A DNA stretch of 38,018 bases from an uncultured Burkholderiales bacterium (GTDB lineage: Bacteria > Pseudomonadota > Gammaproteobacteria > Burkholderiales > Burkholderiaceae_E): positions 1 to 38,018 of the forward strand of contig CADEEH010000037.1 in NCBI GenBank assembly GCA_902826305.1, read 5' to 3'. The translations under genes and the position numbers were made by a program. Each line of letters starts with the position of its first letter. The first letter of the stretch is position 1. Below the pieces are notes generated by a model. It did not search any database. It saw only the letters and a list, made by a program, of their open reading frames with translations, and was not told the origin of the DNA. Shown in pieces: positions 28,142 through 34,632 of the stretch.

Positions 28142-28639
28142 ATGACCCTGATCGCCGTCGATTCCGCCACACTCATCAACAGACACCCGACCAGCCGGGC
28201 GATCCGGGGCCTGCTCCCTGGCATGCCGAAGTACGTCGACGAGACCTGTGCAGTGCAGCTCAGCTATGCGATGAATCGCGCCGGCTCGCCGATCGAGTCG
28301 TACGCCTACGCGGACCCCGGCGTCTACACCGGCAAGGTCCGCGGGTTCGAAGGCAGCGACGGCATGAACTACCTGTTCGCGGTGCCGGACATGAAGGTCT
28401 ACCTCAACAACCGCTACGGTGCCGCCGACAACTACAAGGGCAGCCGGGCGGCGATCACCGAGCGGATCACCGGAAGGACCGGGATCATGGCCTTCGGCCA
28501 CCGGCACATCGACATCTGGGTCAAGGACCGGATCAACCATCCCGAGGCCTACGACGTCCACTACTTGTGGACCAACGCGAGCATCAAGTTGCGGGGGCTG
28601 TTCTTCTGGGAGGTGCCGGATCCGGTGTCGGGGATTTGA
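28142..28639 (+). CDS. tae4: Tae4-like T6SS peptidoglycan amidase effector
   Basis: The ATG at 28142 follows GGAGAGA; an in-frame ATG at 28124 is possible but less well placed. The 165-residue product matches Tae4 in layout. The catalytic Cys (C36) is in DETCAVQLSYAMNRAGSPI, like the Cys helix of Salmonella Tae4. A GRTGIMAFG strand precedes the catalytic His (H122 in RHIDIW, with D124), and a closing strand GLFFWEVP follows. Tae4 enzymes cut the D-Glu to mDAP bond of peptidoglycan stem peptides in target cells. No signal peptide. No Tai4-like immunity gene is visible in the 200 nt downstream. Confidence 0.75.
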   Translation: MTLIAVDSATLINRHPTSRAIRGLLPGMPKYVDETCAVQLSYAMNRAGSPIESYAYADPGVYTGKVRGFEGSDGMNYLFAVPDMKVYLNNRYGAADNYKGSRAAITERITGRTGIMAFGHRHIDIWVKDRINHPEAYDVHYLWTNASIKLRGLFFWEVPDPVSGI

Positions 28640-28840
28640 GGGGGGCCTTGGCCGCCGTCTGCACGATCGTCACGCACCCATCCCCCTCTCATGTCGGCAA
28701 CGCTGACAGCAACCTACACATGAGCGCAAGGGCCGCAGCCCCGCTAGTGACCGGCTAGTACCTCGAACAACTCGAAGCAGCGGCTCTGCGCGAACGTTCG
28801 GTGCATGGACACCGTACGCTCCTGTCGTTTGAAGTCCAGC
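28640..28840. other. gap between convergent tae4 and HEAT-protein genes
   Basis: Two hundred nucleotides of moderate G+C. I find no stem with a T run, no RNA gene, and no ORF with a signal peptide that could encode a Tai4-type immunity protein. Confidence 0.6.
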
Positions 28841-30121
28841 TTAAGAGCCTGGGTATGTGATCGCGGCAAGCGCGCGCTGTTGGCGCCACGTCGGTGCGCT
28901 GGTTGGAAACAGGCGTGTCCCAGGAGCAAGCACGCAAAGGTACTCCGCCGCCGCCACTCGTTGACTCTGATCTCCATCCTTAAGCACGGCCAAGCATCGA
29001 TCACGCGTCGGCTCCCCGCCGACGAAATACCGAGTTCCCGGGCGATAGGCACTTCGATGTGCCTGCCACCACTCCTCGACGCGTTGCCTATCTGGCCAGT
29101 TCAATGCATCGTCTTTGTCCATCGCGACGTTTTGATCGGCGGGGTCATCATTAGGCCCTTGGTCCAGCCCCTTCGGTGCTTGACGATCGAGTAAGTTAGC
29201 AGCGAGATCGACACCGGTGATCGTCGAGAACGCATGCCCAGCGAGCCGCGACCAGCGATCGTCTGACATCTGGCCGATCAGCCACGGAACGTAGTGCGGG
29301 TCGCCGGCGACGCCGCAGCCGCCGACCAGTCGCCGTTTCATCTCTGAACTCTTCTCGGCCGACGAGGCCATGGCGCTCAAAAACTCGCGGCACCAGGCGA
29401 TTGACCTCGATTTCAACAGCCATCCAAGGGCGCACTGTCCGTATCGAGACTCGCTTCGAGCGAATGTCAGGATCACATCGATCGATGCGTCGCGATCGCC
29501 CATCGCTAGCGCGGCGTTGGCACCCCAGAACCGTACCTCCGCGTCGCCATCCCTCAGCGCGGCGTACGCCGGTCCCAGCATATCGATCCGACCGAGTTCG
29601 ACGGCCGCCCTGAATGCCCGCGCGCGCAGCACGGAGTCAGCGTCCTCGACCGCCGCCGTTAACGCCGGGCCCGGGTCGACTTGGTGCATGGCGCAACAAG
29701 CGAGGCCGACGGCCCGTCGATACGGCGTGGACCCGAGCAGTCCCTTGACGACACCTTTTAGGCAGTCTGTCGAGACCCAACCAAACGCGGCAAGCAATCC
29801 CCGACGCATTTCCGTCGAAGACTCGCCAAGCTCCAAAAGCGCTGCGATCCTATCGGTAGCCCGCCTTTCCAGCGCAAGCCCCATGGCAGTAAACATCTCC
29901 CCGGCGCCGCCAATTGCGAGTTGCTGCTCACACAGGTTCCATCCCTCGTCACCCGCAAGCATCAATCCCTCAAAGTGCGCGGCCATTCGATCGTCGAGTT
30001 CTGCGAGATTTCGAAGTGTATAGCGCGGAGACTTCAGCACCGTTTGTCGCTGTAGCCACAGAAAAGCCTCTTCGTCCGCGTGTTGCGCTACAACTGCCTC
30101 GACGATTCTCTGGGAGTTCAT
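28841..30121 (-). CDS. TIGR02270-family HEAT-repeat protein associated with T6SS
   Basis: The 426-residue protein is mostly paired helices of HEAT type (DSVLRARAFRAAVELGR, DAEVRFWGANAALAMGDRDA) and ends with RVAAAEYLCVLAPGTRLFPTSAPTWRQQR. This matches the layout of TIGR02270 proteins encoded in T6SS effector clusters. No signal peptide or membrane helix. Family function is not established; a scaffold or adaptor role for effector loading is inference. It is the last gene of the vgrG cargo operon, 40 nt after the SUKH gene, with a weak ribosome site. Confidence 0.75.
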   Translation of the reverse strand: MNSQRIVEAVVAQHADEEAFLWLQRQTVLKSPRYTLRNLAELDDRMAAHFEGLMLAGDEGWNLCEQQLAIGGAGEMFTAMGLALERRATDRIAALLELGESSTEMRRGLLAAFGWVSTDCLKGVVKGLLGSTPYRRAVGLACCAMHQVDPGPALTAAVEDADSVLRARAFRAAVELGRIDMLGPAYAALRDGDAEVRFWGANAALAMGDRDASIDVILTFARSESRYGQCALGWLLKSRSIAWCREFLSAMASSAEKSSEMKRRLVGGCGVAGDPHYVPWLIGQMSDDRWSRLAGHAFSTITGVDLAANLLDRQAPKGLDQGPNDDPADQNVAMDKDDALNWPDRQRVEEWWQAHRSAYRPGTRYFVGGEPTRDRCLAVLKDGDQSQRVAAAEYLCVLAPGTRLFPTSAPTWRQQRALAAITYPGS

Positions 30122-30161
30122 TCGGTCGAATCACAATCCGGACGAGCCGGCTCACAGTTGC

Positions 30162-30956
30162 TCAGCGCGGTCGCATGTCGAGGTTGTCGATTAGCAGTTC
30201 CGCAAGGTGAGCGCACTCGCGTTCACTGTTCGCCCCGACGTACGCTGAATCGGCTGCATACGGCTCCGACGCCATCGCGGCGGCGGCGTCGTCGCGGTTG
30301 AACAGCAGCATGTTGCGCTCCATGTACGGGACGAGAGTGAAGCCGAGCTGGCCCATCAGCGCGCTGAAGCGCTTACGCCTTCCTACTGCCAATCTCTCGT
30401 CCGGCTTGCTGGCGATGTTCGCTTCTTCGAGTGCCACACCGAAACGAAGCGACGGCCGCCGGATCTCTTCGAAAGCCTCGCCATACAGAAATGGCAGCAA
30501 TCCGTCGCTGACGATGACTTTCTGAGGATCCTTGTCGACGAATTGACCGGTGTTCGGGTCGACGGGCCAGCCGAACTGCAAAAGGGGGCGTCCCCCGTCG
30601 GTGTTCGACTCAACCGGCAGGAAGATCAGATTGGGTGAGTCGAACTCATACGTCCAGAGGTAGATTGCACTGCGTGGCACGGGCAGCGGAGGATCCCGGT
30701 AGTACTCTTCCACGGCCGCTACCCCGTATGTAACGTGCTCAAGGAAGGGCCCCAGCGCCTTGGAGGGCGTCCGGCCCATGCATTCAAGAAACGAGCGATA
30801 CTCCGGCGGAAGTTTAGACCCGGCCAGCCTCTCAAGCCGATCGACATCGGCGTTGGACGCACCCGTGATCTTCTTGTCGAAACCAGGTGAGTATCGCGAG
30901 CAGAAGGCCAAGAAGTCGCGGAACGCCATCGAACATTTCAGTTCAGATGAAGCCAT
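30162..30956 (-). CDS. SMI1/KNR4 (SUKH) family immunity protein
   Basis: I start at the ATG at 30956, two bases after the stop of the toxin gene; the longer open frame overlaps the toxin. The 264-residue product has the SUKH layout: an N-terminal helix, then a conserved block (DVDRLERLAGSKLPPEYRSFLECMG), a WTYEF strand, and DGLLPFLYGEAFEEI. SUKH proteins bind and neutralise nuclease and deaminase toxins, and are usually encoded directly after them. Here it follows a deaminase-type toxin, so it is the likely cognate antidote. The extra C-terminal 80 residues, beyond the core fold, are not assigned. Confidence 0.8.
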   Translation of the reverse strand: MASSELKCSMAFRDFLAFCSRYSPGFDKKITGASNADVDRLERLAGSKLPPEYRSFLECMGRTPSKALGPFLEHVTYGVAAVEEYYRDPPLPVPRSAIYLWTYEFDSPNLIFLPVESNTDGGRPLLQFGWPVDPNTGQFVDKDPQKVIVSDGLLPFLYGEAFEEIRRPSLRFGVALEEANIASKPDERLAVGRRKRFSALMGQLGFTLVPYMERNMLLFNRDDAAAAMASEPYAADSAYVGANSERECAHLAELLIDNLDMRPR

Positions 30957-30958
30957 CG

Positions 30959-31903
30959 TCAGCTCTTCTTCGGGGGATTCGTGCATAGCATTGACGTGAG
31001 AACGCGCTGGCAAGTCGGACACGACTTCACCCGCTCGTAGACATTGTCGCGGCGTTCTCGCTTCTTGAACTTGACTACCGACATGTTCACCTTGCAGCCC
31101 TCTTGCGCCGGCAATGCGCCGGCTTGCCACGCATCGTACAAAGCCTTTTGCTCTGCACAGTTGCCGGGAGCATTCGTGTCGGTCTTTGGAGTCGACGAAG
31201 CAGGTATGGCCTTGCCGCTCCGGATGTTTTTCATCTTCGAGGCAAAGTTGTCGGTGTTCAACGGTGCACTGGTATTGCCGGCGAAATTCTTGAAGACCTT
31301 GGCTTTCTTCTGTCCTTCGCATTTGATCACGACAGCCGCCTTCATCGGGTTGAACTTCCCTGGCCCTGGATGCCCAGCCATCGCCTGATCGTCAGCCTCC
31401 CTGGACGACTCCAGTTGCAGATCGTTGTGGCTCGGGTCATCGATCGTCTTGCCACAATTGTCGCACTTAATATTCTGCGGATTGGACTGACCAGGGTAGG
31501 TAGTTCCCCCGCTCGTTCCCATCGTGTTGCTACCGTTACCGTTGTGCAAATCGCTGTCAAGGAAGCGCACGACTCCTTTGCCCTCGAATTTGACATCGGT
31601 GCTGTACAGAATCCAGGTGAGCTTGCCCTTTATCTTGTTGGATACGACACCGCCTCCAGCGGTGCCGGCCTCATCGCCGGTGCTCATCCGAAGATTGGAG
31701 CTTTCCAGCGCAGCTGGATTACCGTCGACCTTCACCGACTTACTGGCGTCGGCCAAGTCGCTCGACATCGCGATGTTGGGATATGGGATCGGCACCGGCC
31801 CGCCCGGCGACGGCGTTTTGCACACGTCAGGGGCCATTGCAACGAACTGCAGCCCATCGCCCTTGTGGACGATCGTCATGCTGTTTGCGTACGCCGTTGT
31901 CAC
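30959..31903 (-). CDS. PAAR-like (DUF4150) protein with C-terminal deaminase-type toxin
   Basis: I start at the GTG at 31903, 11 nt after the upstream stop, because the DUF4150 domain begins there; the ATG at 31879 is an alternative. Residues 1-110 carry the PAAR-like core (VAMAPDVCKTPSPGGPVPIPYPN, then KVDGNPAALESS), which caps VgrG spikes. The middle has a CxxC pair (C147, C150 in KCDNCGK). The C-terminus (about 225-314) has the two zinc motifs of cytidine-deaminase-fold toxins: CAE at 249-251 (NAPGNCAEQKAL) and SCPTCQ with C295 and C298. Glu251 would be the proton shuttle. The substrate, DNA, RNA or another molecule, cannot be told from sequence. Confidence 0.78.
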   Translation of the reverse strand: MTTAYANSMTIVHKGDGLQFVAMAPDVCKTPSPGGPVPIPYPNIAMSSDLADASKSVKVDGNPAALESSNLRMSTGDEAGTAGGGVVSNKIKGKLTWILYSTDVKFEGKGVVRFLDSDLHNGNGSNTMGTSGGTTYPGQSNPQNIKCDNCGKTIDDPSHNDLQLESSREADDQAMAGHPGPGKFNPMKAAVVIKCEGQKKAKVFKNFAGNTSAPLNTDNFASKMKNIRSGKAIPASSTPKTDTNAPGNCAEQKALYDAWQAGALPAQEGCKVNMSVVKFKKRERRDNVYERVKSCPTCQRVLTSMLCTNPPKKS

Positions 31904-31913
31904 GCCGATGTTC

Positions 31914-33008
31914 TCACTGAAGGCTTCTTGGGCGACCGGGCAATCCCTGCGACAGACACGCGCCCACATGACCGCGGTCGCCGGAGCCGCACAGCAGGAG
32001 CGTGGGCGCGCCCGAGACGTCAACGGTCGTCAACCGCCGCAATGCGTGCATTCCCATTGCCAGCAAGACCGAGCCCGCCGCCGCTCCTGCATCTCCAAAG
32101 TTCTCGGCCGCCATGGTCCGCACAAACGGCTCGGGCATCAACGGCAGGTTCCGCAGATATGCCATGGCCAGCTCGTCGGCCCAAAACCGTTCGCCGGTTT
32201 CGCAGGTGTACATCAGATCGGCGCGTCGTCGGGCGGTCGCGGGGTGTTCGCGGATCGCGCGCAGGGCCCGCGACAATCCTTGGGCGCTGTTCGCCGAACC
32301 CCCGCTGAAGGGTTTGTCTTCCTGGGCGGACGATGCGCATAGCAACAGGCCCATGGCATCGTCGGATCGACGGGCCGGACTTGCGATGCTGCTCTTGAGT
32401 AGAACGAGTCCGGCACCCTCGCCAGGGATGATTCCCTGTGATCTGGCGGTGCCGAGCAAACGCCGCTCGGCGTCGAGCGCAATAAGCGTGTCCCTGGCGC
32501 ACATCGAATCGACCGATCCGACCAGCGCCGAGTCGCACGCGCCACGAGACAGTTCGGCCATGGCCGCTTCAAGTGCGTAGAAGAAGGCACTTCGGCCGTG
32601 ACGAAAAAGAAAGGGAGCGCTGGTGAGACTGCCGATCCGCTGCTTCAGCACGACCGGCAACAGCCTTGCGAATGCGGACAATTCATCGTCCTGCAACTCG
32701 ATCGGATCGGCAACCCCGAGAAAGACCCCGACGCGTTCGGCGGTGTCGATCATGGTGGTATCTGCCAGATCGTTCAATGCACCCGTCAGCAGTGCGAGCA
32801 TTCGCGCGAGGCGCCCGCTGGTCGAGGAGATGTGTACGAGCCTCGACGCTCGAAGCGGCTCGCCGTTGCTTCCGATTGTCTCCGTTTCGCCAACGGCCAT
32901 CAGGCCGCCGCGAAAGGCAGCATAGGAGGCGAGGGAGGTCGCCCCGAGCGGGGTGCAAGCACCCACGCCGTTGATCACCGCTGCGCCGTCGACCGCATAG
33001 GCATTCAT
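31914..33008 (-). CDS. ketoacyl-synthase-fold protein lacking the catalytic triad
   Basis: The 364-residue protein aligns in layout with beta-ketoacyl-ACP synthases (VINGVGACTPLG at the start, ELSRGACDSALVGSVDS, IIPGEGAGLVLL). All three active positions are altered: the nucleophile Cys position reads GRSAF (138-142), HGTGT is CETGE (269-273) and the second His of the GH motif is Asp (D306 in NFGDAGAAAGS). It should not condense acyl groups. It lies between DUF2169 and the PAAR toxin, starting in a 4-nt overlap with DUF2169, so a structural or chaperone role in effector delivery is more likely. Confidence 0.8.
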   Translation of the reverse strand: MNAYAVDGAAVINGVGACTPLGATSLASYAAFRGGLMAVGETETIGSNGEPLRASRLVHISSTSGRLARMLALLTGALNDLADTTMIDTAERVGVFLGVADPIELQDDELSAFARLLPVVLKQRIGSLTSAPFLFRHGRSAFFYALEAAMAELSRGACDSALVGSVDSMCARDTLIALDAERRLLGTARSQGIIPGEGAGLVLLKSSIASPARRSDDAMGLLLCASSAQEDKPFSGGSANSAQGLSRALRAIREHPATARRRADLMYTCETGERFWADELAMAYLRNLPLMPEPFVRTMAAENFGDAGAAAGSVLLAMGMHALRRLTTVDVSGAPTLLLCGSGDRGHVGACLSQGLPGRPRSLQ

Positions 33009-34054
33009 CTCGGCTCTGCCTCCCAGGGTTCAAGGAGGCGAGTGACGCTCCGCAAGAAGACCGACGGCCCGCGGCCGATCGGCACGAGGTGCCGCCAGTA
33101 AAGCGTAACCGCAAGTTCGTCCGGCTCAATGAGCACGCCGTCGAGCTTCATCATCGATCGGATCATTCGGTCGCCAAACAGCGTCTTGAGAGCCACACGA
33201 TACTGAGGCAAGCGAAAGGCAAAAGGGCCATCGGGCGAGAACCCCTCGAGCACGACGGGTTCCCCTCCAACGAGTGGTCCGGGAATCACCATACCCGGCG
33301 CGGCAGCACAGAAGAACCGAGAGTCGATATCGTGGGGCCAGAGAGGAATTCTCTCGTCCATCCAACGCTGATCGAATGTTCCGGCAAGCGCCAGCCGCGG
33401 CTGCCAACTGCCAGGGATCGGCCCGTATGCGCAAGGCATTGGTCGATCCTCCCAAGAGGCGACCCGCTCGCCCGGAGTCTCCAGGTTGGGAAGCGGCTGA
33501 TCGATCGACTCCCGAGCGGAAGCATAGACGCCACGTCCGACCGGGTTCCGCGCGTCCTGCGCAACGATCTGCCCGTGTTCGTCGCGCGCCGTTCCGCCGA
33601 AGGCACGCTCATACGCGATTGGCATCGATTCGAACGGTTGCGGTGGACTTGGCGCCGGGCCATTGATTCCTCGCAACCAGAAGCGGTCGCCGATGACCTG
33701 CACTTCCTTGCTGCAAGTCATGACTCGGATTCGTGTCCGAAGTTGCGAAACCGGTCGTCCCTTCGCAGCCCACGCCGAGCCTTGCAGATAGATCTCCGTT
33801 CCGGATCGGACTGGGACGCCCTGGCCCGCGTATCGGAGACTCGATAGACCGGGATCGGCCCAGTGTCGATCCGCCATCGGCGGCGGTGGCTGCACATCGC
33901 TCAGAAGCAGCGGCCCATCATGAACCCCCCCGGGGGGCGGAAGGTGGAACCTTCCCGCTAGGCACAGGACCATCTTCTGATCGTCGTCCAGGCCATAAAC
34001 AGGTGTTCTGTCGAACCCAAAGGGTGTCAGGTTCTCGAGATCCGGAGGCTCCAC
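33005..34054 (-). CDS. DUF2169-family T6SS adaptor
   Basis: The 349-residue product starts at GTG after AGGGGA. It matches DUF2169 in size and conserved blocks (PIAYERAFGGTARDE, NPVGRGVY, LPNLETPGE, RLALAGTFDQRWMDERIPLWP, DIDSRFFCAAAPG). Proteins of this family act as adaptors or chaperones linking PAAR/DUF4150 effectors to their VgrG. The gene is in the usual order for that job, after vgrG and before the DUF4150 toxin, and overlaps the pseudo-ketosynthase start by 4 nt. The ketosynthase-fold gene between adaptor and toxin may be part of the same loading complex, by inference. Confidence 0.85.
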   Translation of the reverse strand: MEPPDLENLTPFGFDRTPVYGLDDDQKMVLCLAGRFHLPPPGGVHDGPLLLSDVQPPPPMADRHWADPGLSSLRYAGQGVPVRSGTEIYLQGSAWAAKGRPVSQLRTRIRVMTCSKEVQVIGDRFWLRGINGPAPSPPQPFESMPIAYERAFGGTARDEHGQIVAQDARNPVGRGVYASARESIDQPLPNLETPGERVASWEDRPMPCAYGPIPGSWQPRLALAGTFDQRWMDERIPLWPHDIDSRFFCAAAPGMVIPGPLVGGEPVVLEGFSPDGPFAFRLPQYRVALKTLFGDRMIRSMMKLDGVLIEPDELAVTLYWRHLVPIGRGPSVFLRSVTRLLEPWEAEPR

Positions 34055-34100
34055 TTCTTATCCCCTAACGATCCAAATCGCACTGATCACCATGGACCGA

Positions 34101-34601
34101 TCAATTGATCTGAACCGAACCACCCTTGATCCGATTGACTCCGGAAGAATGGCTGGTGACGTATTCGCCACGAATGATCACCTTGCCCGCCTTCGTCAAC
34201 GTGATGCTGGCCTTGCCGCACTGGAGGGTCAACCTGTCACGCGCCGTGAAGACAACCTCTTCGGCGTCCAGATTTATCTTCCAGGGCTCGAGTCGATTGG
34301 TTTCAGGAGCCAGTTGCGACTGCACGGTTCCAACCACAACGGGACGATTCGGATCGCCGCCGTCGAACAGCAGGGCTACCTGTCGCCCGACGTCGCCGCT
34401 CTGCAACGGAACGATCGACCCCGCTCGCATGGCTTCGGCGCTTGGACTACGGGGAAACGTGACGAGCGGGGTACACGAATCAACCAGTCCCACCATTAGA
34501 CCGGTGACAAGTCCGTCGATCGTCTTCGCAGGCATCTGAGGATTAGCTTCACCCACCGCGACCCCGATATCGCGCCCCTGCTCGCTCTGTCGTCTCTTCA
34601 T
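34101..34601 (-). CDS. DUF6484-like VgrG accessory protein
   Basis: A very good ribosome site (GGAGGTCAA) precedes the ATG at 34601. The 166-residue protein has a small beta domain (about 28-95; GLVTGLMVGLVDSCTPLVTF, GDVGRQVALLFDGGDPNRPVVVG) that I associate from memory with DUF6484. It ends in a short VgrG-like tail of strand repeats (SITLTKAGKVIIRGEYV, GGSVQIN) resembling the last blade of the VgrG needle. It lies 31 nt after vgrG on the same strand and is probably an extension or accessory of the spike. Function unproven. Confidence 0.65.
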   Translation of the reverse strand: MKRRQSEQGRDIGVAVGEANPQMPAKTIDGLVTGLMVGLVDSCTPLVTFPRSPSAEAMRAGSIVPLQSGDVGRQVALLFDGGDPNRPVVVGTVQSQLAPETNRLEPWKINLDAEEVVFTARDRLTLQCGKASITLTKAGKVIIRGEYVTSHSSGVNRIKGGSVQIN

Positions 34602-34632
34602 TTGACCTCCGCTGTCATGGAACCGAACCTCT

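Noticed and set aside
30957-31322. N-terminal extension of the SUKH gene
   Set aside because: It overlaps the toxin gene in another frame and is Cys/Arg-rich nonsense. The ATG at 30956 fits both the family start and the operon spacing.
31904-32023. N-terminal extension of the PAAR-like toxin
   Set aside because: It overlaps the ketosynthase-fold gene and precedes the normal DUF4150 start. No ribosome site supports it.
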